Shown: piece after piece, positions 43,904 to 53,217 of the stretch
Position numbering within the stretch: the first letter of the stretch is position 1
Layout of the letters: the number at the start of each line of letters is the position of its first letter
DNA from: CAVRUD01 sp963849635
Lineage (GTDB): Bacteria > Chloroflexota > Chloroflexia > Thermomicrobiales > UBA6265
Reading direction: 5' to 3'
Assembly: GCA_963849635.1 (NCBI GenBank)
Contig: CAWKIA010000040.1
Coordinates: 62,001-126,000 of the forward strand
Length of the DNA: 64,000 bases
The notes under the pieces: generated by a model
Told to the model about the DNA's origin: nothing
Database searches by the model: none
Seen by the model: only the letters and a program-made list of their open reading frames with translations
Translations under genes and position numbers: made by a program

Positions 43904-45169
43904 ATGGCGGAGACGAGCGGGCGCACATTCGAGGATGGGACCCGGATCATCTCCGTCAGGCATCCTGACGGGGCGGACGAGGTGTTCCTGGAGGCGGACG
44001 GGAAGTCCGTCAGCCGGACGTACATCGTGCCGATGCTGATGCGGATCGGGGCGGCTGTGGTCCGGATGGACGGCATCGGCGGGGTCGCGACTGAGGATGA
44101 CTATCGGTATCGGGGCTACTCGCGGCGCGTGATGGAGGCGGCCGTCGAGCAGATGCGGGCGGGCGATGCGGCCATCTCGACGCTGTACGGCATCCCAGAC
44201 TTCTACCCGAAGTATGGCTACGCGACAACCGGGCCGGAATACACGATGAGCCTGCCGCTCGACGAGGACGTCCCAATACCGCCGCTGCCAGATGGATGGT
44301 CGTTTCGCCCCTTCGTCGCGGACGATCTGACGGCGGTGCAGCGGATCTATCAGGCGAACACGCGCCGATCGGTCGGTCCCCTGGTGCGGCACGAGGCCGG
44401 GGACGAACTGCCGGAGAACGCCGCGCTCATTGAGGCCAGCCCCGCGGCCCGGAACGTCAGTAGCCGGGCATGGAAGCGGCTGATGGACCTGGAATCCGAC
44501 CCTGGGGAGGATGCCTGCCGAGTGCTGCGCGACGAGACCGGGACAGCTGTGGCATATGCCTGGATCGGCCGGTGCGGCTGGTGGGTCGATTTCCGGTACC
44601 GGGACGAGCCGGAGACATTCCATCTCGGCGAGGTGATGGCATCTCATCCAGCGGCGGCCGATGCCGTGCTGGCGGCCTGCTGTCACTGGGCCAACGAGTC
44701 AGGGAAGGGCTTCACCAAAGTCGAACTCGTACTCCCGCCGGAGGGCCTGGTCGCAGCGGCGGCTGCGTTAGCAGGGGGGAACTTTGGCGCCCTACACGCG
44801 CGCGCTGGCCAGTTCATGGGCAGGGTCCTCGACATTGACCGGCTCCTGCGGCAGTTACAACCCGAGCTTGCGGAGCGGATACGGGTCTCCCGTGTCGGGT
44901 TTCGCGGCCAGCTTCTTCTCAAGACGGACGAGGGTGAGGCAGCACTCGCCATTACACCTGACGATGTCTCCGTGGTGGATGGGCCGGGAGATCCGCGTAT
45001 GACCGTCGAGTTGCCACAGACGGCGCTGGCGCGGTTGACCCTGGGCGCATTCGATGCCGGCGACCTGTTGGCGCGGCTCCCCGAGCCCCCAGGACCGGAG
45101 GCCGTGGCTGTGGTGGGAGCTTTGTTCCCGCGGCGGACGCCGCATATTTATGCGGTTGATCGGTTCTGA
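43904..45169 (+). CDS. GNAT-family N-acetyltransferase, Eis-like
   Basis: About 421 residues with the Eis layout: an N-terminal GNAT fold (GIGGVATEDDYRYRGYSRRV MEA-type acetyl-CoA loop near residues 50-75, then LYGIPDFYPKYGYATTGPEY), a second half-GNAT region, and a C-terminal SCP2-like domain (LLKTDEGEAALAITPDDVSV, VELPQTALARLTLGAFDAGD). Eis-type enzymes acetylate amines such as aminoglycosides or peptides; the substrate here is unknown. Three in-frame starts exist (GTG 43889, ATG 43895, ATG 43904); I chose 43904 because GGTGGGG lies 9 nt upstream. Last gene of the operon; it converges on the next gene with 29 bases between. Confidence 0.8.
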   Translation: MAETSGRTFEDGTRIISVRHPDGADEVFLEADGKSVSRTYIVPMLMRIGAAVVRMDGIGGVATEDDYRYRGYSRRVMEAAVEQMRAGDAAISTLYGIPDFYPKYGYATTGPEYTMSLPLDEDVPIPPLPDGWSFRPFVADDLTAVQRIYQANTRRSVGPLVRHEAGDELPENAALIEASPAARNVSSRAWKRLMDLESDPGEDACRVLRDETGTAVAYAWIGRCGWWVDFRYRDEPETFHLGEVMASHPAAADAVLAACCHWANESGKGFTKVELVLPPEGLVAAAAALAGGNFGALHARAGQFMGRVLDIDRLLRQLQPELAERIRVSRVGFRGQLLLKTDEGEAALAITPDDVSVVDGPGDPRMTVELPQTALARLTLGAFDAGDLLARLPEPPGPEAVAVVGALFPRRTPHIYAVDRF

Positions 45170-45198
45170 TAGCGGTCGCCGGAACGATTGACCGGGGT

Positions 45199-46215
45199 TC
45201 AACTCGAAGGCGGTGATCCGGAGAGCCGGAGCAGTGCGGGCCGCACCGCGCCGAGATCGAACGGCAGCCGGTTCCAGTTGTCGCCGTGGTCCGGGCTGTG
45301 CCAGACCTGGCCGTTGGCCAGTCCGGAATAGACGTGGCCGGGCGCGTTCGGGTCGGTGAGCAGGGAGTAGGGCATGTGGTTCAGGGGTTGCGGCAAGCCG
45401 CCCTCAAGGCGTTGCCATGTCCCGGCGGTCGAGCGGAAGATCGCCGCTTGAGCGTTCCCGTCTCTGTGGGCCTTTCGCGGACCTGGGGAGACCGAGACGT
45501 ACCACACGTCCGGGCGGGCCGGATCGGCGGCGCAGGCCCATCCATAGTGGCGATCGAGGCCCGCCCGCTGCTGCGTCCACGTCCGCCCGGCGTTGTCGCT
45601 GACGGCCGCTCCCCCTCCGGTGCCGCCGGCTTCGTAGACCCAGTCGCCATTCACCGCGTGGAATGTTAGGGAGTGACAGTCGCGCAACGCACCGCGCCGG
45701 TGCCCGCTCCACGTCCGGCCGCCGTCCGCGCTTCGCACCGTGGCGCCGGCCTCGATCCCGACCACAATCACGTCCGGATCGGTGGGCGAGGGAGCGATGG
45801 CCTGGACGTAGGCCGTGAAGGGTTTCTCGGCGGGGGAGCGCCAGAACCAGCGGGAGGGGATCCGGCGAAAGGAGTCGATCTCCGCCCAAGAGGCGCCACC
45901 GTCGCGGGACACGAAGACGAGCGCCGGCTTCGTCCCGGCGTAGAGCGTGCCGGGCTCAGTTCGGCTGACGGCGAGCGCCTTGACGATCCGGCCGCCGAGG
46001 CCCGCCGCCTGCCACGTCCGGCCCGCGTCGTCCGAGCGCAGCACGCCGCCCCCCTGGGTGCCAGCGTAGACAACGCCGGGTTGGAACGGGTCGGCGGCGA
46101 GGCAGCGCACGTCGTAACTGTCAAGGCCGTGGGCGACGGACCAGTCGCCACCGGGACCACGCGACGCCACGGCCACGCCGTCGCCGGTGGTCGCCAGGAA
46201 GATGTCCATTCCCAT
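45199..46215 (-). CDS. Beta-propeller protein with BNR/sialidase-like repeats
   Basis: A 338-residue protein without a clear signal peptide (MGMDIFLATTGDGVAVASRG). It has repeated Asp-box lines: SDDAGRTWQAAG, SRDGGASWAEID, SADGGRTWSGHR, SDNAGRTWTQQR and SPDHGDNWNRLP, each preceded by xVxYAGTxxGxVxRS. The repeats predict a propeller of the sortilin/photosystem-stability-factor type. No sialidase catalytic residues can be assigned. ATG 46215 is supported by GGAGGAG 5 nt upstream. Related to the larger propeller at 48283-50002 in the same gene cluster. Confidence 0.8.
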   Translation of the reverse strand: MGMDIFLATTGDGVAVASRGPGGDWSVAHGLDSYDVRCLAADPFQPGVVYAGTQGGGVLRSDDAGRTWQAAGLGGRIVKALAVSRTEPGTLYAGTKPALVFVSRDGGASWAEIDSFRRIPSRWFWRSPAEKPFTAYVQAIAPSPTDPDVIVVGIEAGATVRSADGGRTWSGHRRGALRDCHSLTFHAVNGDWVYEAGGTGGGAAVSDNAGRTWTQQRAGLDRHYGWACAADPARPDVWYVSVSPGPRKAHRDGNAQAAIFRSTAGTWQRLEGGLPQPLNHMPYSLLTDPNAPGHVYSGLANGQVWHSPDHGDNWNRLPFDLGAVRPALLRLSGSPPSS

Positions 46216-46274
46216 GGATTCTCCTCCGCAGCCGATGGTCGTGCACCGAACCGGGCCGATTTTACCTCGGTCGT

Positions 46275-47051
46275 TTACCGCATCTGTTGCATCCACTCGT
46301 ACTTGTCGCCCCAGGAGGCGATAACCCCGGCGCAACCGGCCTGGCGGGCGACGGCATCGAGGACGGCGAAGAGGCGCTGCTGCGGAGCGGAGTCGCCGGT
46401 TTCGGCGATGCCGGTGACGATCGCCAGCAGCTCATCGCCGTTCAGCGGAAAGGCATGGAGCGGATGCGCCGTTAACTCGCGCTCCAGGTAGCCGTAGTAG
46501 GGCCGATGCCGCCCTTCGAGGGCGAAGATGAAGGTCAGGGCGTAGCCGATCTCGTCGGCGGCCTCGAGGCGAGCGCCGAGCCGGTTGCTATTGCGCAGGC
46601 ACTTCAGCGAGCGGTAGAGGCTGTTGAGGTAGGCATCCAACGACTCGCGGACGAGGGGCAGGCGCAGCTCATCCGGGACGAAGCCCTTCCAATCGACGAG
46701 TTGCTGGAGTTGTCCGGTCTTGTCGACGGGGATGGCGACGTTCGCGTAGCAGTAGCGCTCGTTCCAGCACATCTCCCAGGCGAATGCGTTTCCCCAGGAG
46801 GCGGCATGGCCCGCGAAGTCGCCGTGCGCAATCGTCCACAGTTCGATTCCTTCTCCCTCCTTGGCCTTGTCCTCGTACCACCAGCGGCGCTCCGTGGGCG
46901 CCTCATCGCGCATTAGGACCATGACGTCGTAGTCCGACGCCTCGGTGCCGAATCCCTTGCCGCGCGACCCGGTCAGGGCGACGCCTATGACATCCGGGTC
47001 GTCTTGGGCCGCCTCGATCAACTCCTGGTACCGCTCTGTGAGCGTCGACAT
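46275..47051 (-). CDS. Nucleotidyltransferase-domain protein
   Basis: A 258-residue protein beginning with a polymerase-beta-like nucleotidyltransferase fold: VIGVALTGSRGKGFGTEASD YDVMV-type, giving the GS motif and the two Asp of the S-D-Y-D-V line. A helical C-terminal half follows (YLNSLYRSLKCLRNSNRLGA, ALTFIFALEGRHRPYYGYLE). Such proteins transfer nucleotides to small molecules (for example aminoglycosides) or act as antitoxins of the MNT type. No partner HEPN gene is adjacent. It lies 47 bases downstream of the GH18 gene. Confidence 0.75.
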   Translation of the reverse strand: MSTLTERYQELIEAAQDDPDVIGVALTGSRGKGFGTEASDYDVMVLMRDEAPTERRWWYEDKAKEGEGIELWTIAHGDFAGHAASWGNAFAWEMCWNERYCYANVAIPVDKTGQLQQLVDWKGFVPDELRLPLVRESLDAYLNSLYRSLKCLRNSNRLGARLEAADEIGYALTFIFALEGRHRPYYGYLERELTAHPLHAFPLNGDELLAIVTGIAETGDSAPQQRLFAVLDAVARQAGCAGVIASWGDKYEWMQQMR

Positions 47052-47097
47052 AGTCGGAATCCTCTCCGGGGGTGCAGGGTCAAGCGCCGCTCCGGCT

Positions 47098-48258
47098 CTA
47101 CGTTCCGAGACCAGATCCGATCGCGGTCAGCAGGCTCGACTGGTCGTCGTCGTCGGAGAGTTCCCAGATCATGATGCCGCCGAGGCCCTGATCGCGGACG
47201 TAGGCAGCTTTGTTGGCGAGCGATTCGGGGTCGTCGTAGCTCATCATGACACCGGTCGCGGGGTCGAAGAGCCAGGGAACCTGGGCTTCGGGGTGCCAGT
47301 GTCGCGTGGATGTCGGGAGGTGCTCCGCCTTGATGGTGCGGTAGTCGCCGCCGGTGGTGCCGGTGAAGGGTTGATAGAGGCCGTCATTGACGTTGGGGAC
47401 GCCGGTGAAGCCGCGGCCGTAGAAGGGGACGCCGACGACGAGCTGGTCACGGGGCACGCCCGCCTCCAAAAAGACGTCGACCGTGGCGACGACGTTGTGG
47501 TACTGACGCGGCTCTGGCGGCGATGGGTCCGCGGGGGAGGAGCGGAAGGCGGCGTTGAAGTTCGTGACGCCGCTCTCGCCGGAGCCGGTCAGGTCGTAGG
47601 TCATGACGTTGATCCAGTCGACGATTTCGGCGATCTCGCGCAGCTCGAAGCAGGTGACGGGGAGCTTGCGGCCGGCGGGGATGGCGGTGGTCAGCAGGTA
47701 GCGTTGGCCGGTGGTGGCTTCCAGTTCGTCGAGCTGGCGGCGGAGCTCGGCGAAGAGCAGGGTGCAATTGCGCTTGTCCTCCGGCCGGGTCGAGTTCTCC
47801 GGGAGGCCGCAGCAGACCGGGTATTCCCAGTCGATATCGATGCCGTCGAATACTCCTGGCCAGCGGGTCAGGAAAAGCTCGATGCAGGAAGCGACGAACG
47901 CGCGGCAGCGCTCTTCGGTCGCGACGGCATCGGAGAAGCGGCCGGATCCGGTCCAGCCTCCCATCGAGATCAGCGTCTTGAGGTGAGGATGGCGCTCCTT
48001 CAGGAGCTGGAGCTGGCGGAAGTTCCCGCGCAGGGCGCCCGGCTCCTGGCTGTCGCCGGGGTAAGCGTGCTCGACGTCGGCCTCGGGGTCGCCGAGGACG
48101 GCGAGGTTGTCGGGGCCGATCAGGCCGAAGGCGTAGTTGACATGGGTGAGCATGTGGGCGGGGATGTCGGCCGGGGTGAACTGCTTCGAGGCGCTTGTCC
48201 AGCCGGCGTAGTAGCCGATGATTCGCCGTTGATGGCGGGGCTGATCGGTCGCGTGCAT
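47098..48258 (-). CDS. Glycoside hydrolase family 18 (chitinase-like)
   Basis: A 386-residue TIM-barrel hydrolase starting RRIIGYYAGWTSASKQFTPA. The second signature is KTLISMGGWTGSGRFSDA and the catalytic motif FDGIDIDWEYP has D141, D143 and the acid Glu145. NVMTYDLTGSGE and a C-terminal GIMIWELSDDDDQSSLL are also family features. It should cleave beta-1,4 linked N-acetylglucosamine polymers (chitin) or related glycans, but it has no obvious secretion signal, so it may act inside the cell or leave by another route. It follows a beta-propeller gene by 24 bases. Confidence 0.9.
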   Translation of the reverse strand: MHATDQPRHQRRIIGYYAGWTSASKQFTPADIPAHMLTHVNYAFGLIGPDNLAVLGDPEADVEHAYPGDSQEPGALRGNFRQLQLLKERHPHLKTLISMGGWTGSGRFSDAVATEERCRAFVASCIELFLTRWPGVFDGIDIDWEYPVCCGLPENSTRPEDKRNCTLLFAELRRQLDELEATTGQRYLLTTAIPAGRKLPVTCFELREIAEIVDWINVMTYDLTGSGESGVTNFNAAFRSSPADPSPPEPRQYHNVVATVDVFLEAGVPRDQLVVGVPFYGRGFTGVPNVNDGLYQPFTGTTGGDYRTIKAEHLPTSTRHWHPEAQVPWLFDPATGVMMSYDDPESLANKAAYVRDQGLGGIMIWELSDDDDQSSLLTAIGSGLGT

Positions 48259-48282
48259 GGGAGTCTCCTTCCAAAGACGACA

Positions 48283-50002
48283 TTAGAGCGGACGAGACAA
48301 GAGGTGGCCGCCTGCGAGAAGTGCATAGAAGATGCCGCCGGCGAGAGCGATGTCGACGATCTGATCGGCCGGGAGATCCGCGTCATCGCGGGTCCAGGAC
48401 GCGCCCAGGTTGTCCGAGCGCCAGATGCCGTCGGCGGTGAGGGCATGCAGGATCGGGCCGGCGGAGACGACGCGGCGGATGCCGGTTTGACCAACGGTGG
48501 ACTGGCGCCAGGCGCCATCGGGTTGCTGGACGGTGATGGTGGCGCCGATGGTCACGAGTGGAGGCGCGCCGCAGGTCGCGACGATGGGCCAGGGGGTGAA
48601 CGAGTCTCCCCCGCGGCGCCAGTGCGCGCCGCCGTCGTCGGAGCGCCAGAGGGCGACGGCTTGCTGGCGCCCGTCGTAGGTCGCGGCCGTGAGCGAGGGG
48701 GTACTGGCATCGGCGCCAGGGATCGCCTGGAGAGCGACGAGCGGGAGGACGCCGAAGGGGGCGCTGAGGCGTTCCCAGGTCTGGCCGGAGTCTCCCGTCC
48801 GGAGGAGAGCGCCGTCCGTCGTCAAGCCCGCCCAGCCGGCGCCATCCGGGAGGAAGGTCATCTGGGTGACGGAGCCGTCGCCGCCGGGGAGAACGGGTGC
48901 CCAGGAGGAGCCGCGGTCCGCGGAACGGAAGAGCCCGTCCGGGCTGGAGCCGAGGAGCGCGCCATCGGGCGCGAGGAAGAGGCCGATCAGGGGGAGGGGT
49001 GCCGTCGCGAGCGGGGTCCAGTCGCCGTCGGGGGAAGCGATGACGGGGTGCGAGTTGGTCCCGGAGACGAGCGGCACGCCGTCGACGATCAGGAGGCGGT
49101 GCAGGTCGTGGAGGGGAGGCGTGGGCAGATCCGTCCAGGTCTGGCCGCCGTCCGTGCTCCGGGAGACTCCTGTGTCGGTGCCGGCAATGATTTCGGTTGC
49201 GCGGGTCGATAGGCTCAGCGTGGATCTGGTCGAGACCTCCGCCCAGGTCGCGCCGCCGTCTTCAGAGCGCAAGATCCCGTGGGTGGTGCTGCCCAGCAGC
49301 ACCGCGCCGTCCGTGGTCGCCAGGGCGGAGGGTTCGATGTCGTCTGGGAGGACGCAAAGCCGGGTCCAGAGTCGTGAGGTCGCCGTCCGATCTCAGGAGT
49401 TGACCGGTGTCGGACGCCGCGAGCATCGACCCGTCGGGCAAGGCTGTCAGGGCAGTGAAGGCCGTGCCTTCGGTGCCGGAGCAGTGTCGCCAGGCACGGC
49501 CCGCGTTCGGTGAGCGGGCGAGGCCGGCGGCGGTGGCGGCGACAACCGTTTCGCCGGCGCCCCAGGCGATGGCGAGCACCTCCTGGGACGGCAGGCCGAA
49601 CCCCGAGCGTTGCCAGGTACGGCCAGTGTCGGTGGAGCGCAGGATGCCGCCGTCGAGGGTGGCGGCGAGGGCGGTGCTGTCCTGGGCGACGTTCGGAGAC
49701 AAGCTGATGGCCGCGATGGCGCCGGTGCCGCTGGGAACCGCGCACCGCGACCAGGAGTGACCGCCGTCGTCGGACCGGGCGATGCCGCCGTCGCCGCCCG
49801 CCAGCAGGACGCCGGCGCCAGCGGCGAGCGCGGACACGGATCGGAGCGGCAAGCCGGCAACGGGAGGGTCCCAGCCTCGTTCGTCGTCGTATCGGGCCAC
49901 CCCGCCCAGTCCGGCCGCCCACAGGCCGCCGGAGCCGGCGAGCACGGCCAGGACCGGGGTTGGGGGCGTGATCGGGGGGAACCGGGTCCAGGCGGATGTC
50001 AT
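48283..50002 (-). pseudogene. Large BNR-repeat beta-propeller protein, one frameshift
   Basis: Two open pieces join into about 570 residues. The first (from ATG 50002) has ARYDDERGWDPP, SDDGGHSWSRCA, STDTGRTWQRSG, SPNAGRAWRHCS; the second has SEDGGATWAEVS, STDGGQTWTDLP, SADRGSSWAPVL, TGDSGQTWERLS, SDDGGAHWRRGG, SDNLGASWTRDD. Regular Asp boxes of this kind predict one or two propellers. A single-base shift near 49360 separates the halves (RLCVLPDDIEPSALATTD GAVLLGS is the expected join). There is no signal peptide. It stands between the GroEL-like gene (40 bases) and the chitinase-like gene. Confidence 0.75.
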
Positions 50003-50042
50003 GGTCGCTGCGCTCTCCACGTTCGATGGGCGATGCCGGGCG

Positions 50043-51713
50043 CTACGGCTGGACGCGATGCCCGCGCTTGGCGGCGGTCGGTAGCACGATGGCGCCGGTG
50101 GTGAGGACCGAGATCGCGGCGCTGGTGGCGGTCTGAAGGGCGCCGCGGGCGACCTGGAGGCTGTCGAGAATGCCGCGTTCCCGCATCGGGTGGTACTCCG
50201 CGGTCGTCACGTCCAGCCCGTAGCCAGCGCCAAGGCGTCTCGCCTCGGCGAGGGCGAGCGGAGGATGCGGGCGGCCCGCGTTGCGCACGATCTGCATGAA
50301 CGGCGCCTCCAGGGCGGTGACGAGGACGTCGACGCCGTGCTCCTGGCCGGGCGAGGCGCAGGTGTCGCGGGCGGCGCGGGCGGCGGGGATGCAGTCGAGA
50401 TAGGCGACGCCGCCGCCGGGGACGACCCCGGCGGCCAGCATGCCGGTGAGGACGTGGAATGCCTTTTCGGCCTGAGCGCGGCGGCGGGCGAGGTCCGGCT
50501 TGCTGTGCGATCCGATCTTGAGGATCGCGACGCCGCCGCCAAGGCGGGCGGCGCGGCCACGCAGCCGCTGCCACTCGGTGTCGCTCGGCGTGAGGGACGA
50601 CATTCGCCGCTGGATCTGGGCCGCACGCTCCGCGACGGCGGCGGCATCGCCCGATCCGGCGGCGAGCGTCAGGCTGTCTCGCGTCAGGATGGCCTTGTGG
50701 GCCGTACCAAAGTCACCCGCGCTCACGCGGCGAGGGGGCCGGCCGAGCACGTCGGCGAGGACGGTCCCGCCGGTGAGGGCGGCGATGTCGCCCAGGTCGT
50801 CCGTGTGGGCGGGTCCGGCCGTGCTGAGCACCGCCGCGAGGAGGGCGATCGTGCCGCGGGTGTGGTTGAGCGTGAGCGCGTCCAGGGCACGGTCGGCCAT
50901 CTTCGGGGCGACGATGAGGAGGGGGCGGCGCTCGGGCGATCGGGCGACCAGGTCGAGGGCGGGGATCACGTCGTCGCTGCGGTCCAGGCGTTGATCGACG
51001 AGGAGAATGAGCGGGTCGGCGAGGACGACCTCCATCTGGCCGTCGGGGATCATGGCGCGGGTGGCGGGGTGGGCGCGCCAATAGGAGCCTTCGATGTACG
51101 CGCGGTCGAGGTAGGGGACCGGGAACTCTTCGAACGAGAGGGCGGCGTCGGGTCCGAGGATATCGACGATCTCACCCAGGATCTCGCCCAGGGCGGAGTC
51201 GCCGGTGATCCCGGTCGCGACCGCGGCCAGCAGGTGCTGACCGGCGGCCGGTTCCGCTTGAGCGTCCAGGGCGCAATTGGCGGCATTCAGCCCGTGCTGG
51301 AGGCCATCGCGAATCAAGACGGGATCGATGCCCGCCTCGATGCGTTTGGTTGCCTCGCGCACCATCGCCGCCGCGAGGACGGCTGCCGTCGCGGCGCCGT
51401 CGCCATACTGCTCGTGCATGCGCCAGGCGAGGTTGCGCAGCATCATGGCGCCGGTGTTCTGGCCGCGGCCGGGGACCTCGACGATGCGGCGGGCGATGGT
51501 GCCAGCGTCCGCGAGGACTTCGACCGAGCCGCCGGGGCGGGCATTGAGGACGATCCCCGGGGACGGGCCGAGCGTGGCCGCCATCAGGGCCGCGATGCGA
51601 TCGACCCCCTCGCCGAGGCGGGTGAGGGCATCTGGAGCGAAGAGGACATGGGGGCCGCCGTCGCTGCGTCGTCGGTAGTTTGGGGAGAGGATCCGGTCGT
51701 TTCTCCGCGTCAT
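50043..51713 (-). CDS. Divergent GroEL-family chaperonin paralogue
   Basis: A 556-residue chaperonin-60 relative with DRIAALMAATLGPSPGIVLN, the ATP loop as QYGDGAATAAVLAAAMVREA (GDGAAT 104-109 in place of GDGTTT), IEAGIDPVLIRDGLQHGLNA, LGGGVAILKIGSHSKPDLAR and GMLAAGVVPGGGVAYLD. At the position of the GroEL residue Asp398 (RVEDALHATR) the line reads QAEKAFHVLT, so Lys417 replaces an Asp needed for ATP hydrolysis. The C-terminus (RERGILDSLQVARGALQTAT) lacks the GGM tail. The main GroEL with its GroES is therefore expected elsewhere; this paralogue may serve its propeller and hydrolase neighbours. Confidence 0.8.
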   Translation of the reverse strand: MTRRNDRILSPNYRRRSDGGPHVLFAPDALTRLGEGVDRIAALMAATLGPSPGIVLNARPGGSVEVLADAGTIARRIVEVPGRGQNTGAMMLRNLAWRMHEQYGDGAATAAVLAAAMVREATKRIEAGIDPVLIRDGLQHGLNAANCALDAQAEPAAGQHLLAAVATGITGDSALGEILGEIVDILGPDAALSFEEFPVPYLDRAYIEGSYWRAHPATRAMIPDGQMEVVLADPLILLVDQRLDRSDDVIPALDLVARSPERRPLLIVAPKMADRALDALTLNHTRGTIALLAAVLSTAGPAHTDDLGDIAALTGGTVLADVLGRPPRRVSAGDFGTAHKAILTRDSLTLAAGSGDAAAVAERAAQIQRRMSSLTPSDTEWQRLRGRAARLGGGVAILKIGSHSKPDLARRRAQAEKAFHVLTGMLAAGVVPGGGVAYLDCIPAARAARDTCASPGQEHGVDVLVTALEAPFMQIVRNAGRPHPPLALAEARRLGAGYGLDVTTAEYHPMRERGILDSLQVARGALQTATSAAISVLTTGAIVLPTAAKRGHRVQP

Positions 51714-51999
51714 CGTCCGATCCGCGGTGTCCTACGACGGACCGAAAGAGGGAGGTTTATGACTGGTGGCGTAGCCAGCATGGAACCCTCCGGGCCTGAC
51801 CCGTCGCCTGTGACCGGCCATGGGTCGAGCGGACGATGGATGAACGGTCGGGGATGATCTTACAACGGTGGTCGGATCGCTACCGATTGCTCGAACCCGG
51901 GCGCCAGTGCCGGGTAGCGCGCACAAGCACGGCGCCTGCGGGTTAGCCGAGCCGGCGGTCCGCGCTCTTGTCTTCGGCACAGGACGCTGTTCGGGGATG

Positions 52000-52218
52000 G
52001 AAGAGAACAGGATCACCCCAGGCGGCAGGATGCACCTGCCAAACGGATCCGTCCCGCAGTACGAGCGAGACAAATCCCATTATCCGAGAACAGAGTCCCG
52101 GAGGTATTTGGGGAGCCTAAGGGCGATAGCGGCACGGTGCGACTCCCCAATGGCAATGGCTGCGCCATCGTCGACCCCTCTAACTACCCCCGCACCGGAC
52201 GACGCCAAGGGGAAGTAA
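52000..52218 (+). other. Doubtful small reading frame in the gap 51714-52403
   Basis: The 690-base gap before the ABC fragment has no clear gene. One frame from ATG 52000 reads MEENRITPGGRMHLPNGSVP, then QYERDKSHYPRTESRRYLGS and ends APDDAKGK at TAA 52218, 37 bases before a good hairpin terminator. A parallel frame over 52125-52225 reads TVRLPNGNGCAIVDPSNYPR. I recognise neither; the terminator is the only argument that something is transcribed here. Confidence 0.2.
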
Positions 52219-52254
52219 GTAGTCCATAAGTATTTCCATCAAGTAATCCAACGC

Positions 52255-52290
52255 TGCCCGGCCCCAACGCGGCCGGGCATCCTCATTTTA
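52255..52290 (+). terminator. Rho-independent-like terminator
   Basis: TGCCCGGCC (52255-52263) and GGCCGGGCA (52271-52279) form a nine-pair stem with a seven-base loop, followed by TCCTCATTTTA. It reads as a plus-strand terminator, ending whatever is transcribed over 51.9-52.2 kb. Confidence 0.6.
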
Positions 52291-52403
52291 TGCCCAGGGC
52301 AATCATCCAGGGTCCCGGAAGTGGCCGGCAGGGAGCCGGCCGCGGCCCCACCGGGGCAGTTTCCCCACTCATGCAGTGCACCGCTGCGAAGGAGCCACCC
52401 GAC

Positions 52404-52697
52404 ATGTTTCTCAAATGACGTAAGACCCTCACCGCCGCCTCCGCCGGACTCGACCCGAACCACATCATCACCGCCCGCCAGGTCGTCAAGACCTACGCCA
52501 CCGGCTCGGACCAGGTCCAGGCCCTCAAGAGTGTCGACTTCTCCGGCCGTCGGGGCGAGATGGTCGCCGTCATGGGTCCGTCCGGCTGCGGCAAGACCAC
52601 CCTCCTCAATTCCCTCTCCGGCCTCGACGACATCACCTCCGGGCAGATCTGGCTGGAAGGCAATGATTGGGACAAACTGACCGCGAAATCGGTTTGA
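52404..52697 (+). pseudogene. Truncated ABC exporter ATPase (MacB/LolD-like), N-terminal part
   Basis: From ATG 52404 (AAGGAG 9 nt upstream) MFLK is followed by an in-frame TGA, then RKTLTAASAGLDPNHIITAR, QVVKTYATGSDQVQALKSVD and Walker A in GEMVAVMGPSGCGKTTLLNS, ending LSGLDDITSGQIWLEGNDWD KLTAKSV. That is the first 90 or so residues of a LolD/MacB-type ATPase. Everything after the first quarter is missing; the sequence passes directly into a LuxR tail. The in-frame TGA may be a CGA to TGA change. Confidence 0.75.
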
Positions 52698-52819
52698 CGC
52701 TCTTTATTAGCCCGCGCACGGCTCAGGTGCACGTCGCGCACATCTTCGACAAACTCGGAGTCGGTACGCGAGCCGCCGCGGTAGCTGTTGCACGACAGTC
52801 GAATCTCATCGGGAATTAG
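52694..52819 (+). pseudogene. LuxR C-terminal HTH fragment fused to the ABC remnant
   Basis: LTLFISPRTAQVHVAHIFDK followed by LGVGTRAAAVAVARQSNLIG and a TAG encodes the recognition helix and last helix of a LuxR-type HTH. It overlaps the stop of the ABC fragment by four bases, in another frame. Its sequence differs from the HTHs near 10.2, 12.8 and 25.3 kb, so it comes from another regulator. The gap 52820-53217 after it is noticeably AT-richer than the rest and contains no recognisable gene. Confidence 0.75.
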
Positions 52820-53217
52820 ACTTCATGATGGTCGCCTTCATGTGTGTCATTGGCCGTAACGATGCGCGATCTCTTACCCTCTTTCGTCGCCGAAACGCAT
52901 GTCGTTGAAACAATCGACGTGGGCTAATGCCAACGGTTGAGGTCGCCCACAGCATCGAGGTAGATTTTGTTAGGGTGGGCTCATCTTAAGTGTCATGAAC
53001 CCGAATTAGGCCCGCTGGCCCCATCGGTTCCTCTTGGCTTTCCTTTGGCAGTGAAGCCAGACACGCCTGCTTCGTTAAATCACCCGTCTCTTCAACATCT
53101 CGCAATGGTCGGCTGGTCGAGCCAAATGGCTCGGAGGGCACCGGCACGATCTAGGATTTGTCCAACCACGAGCGGCCGCGCCGTCCTGGCGACCACACAC
53201 GATCGAGAAGGGGCGCG

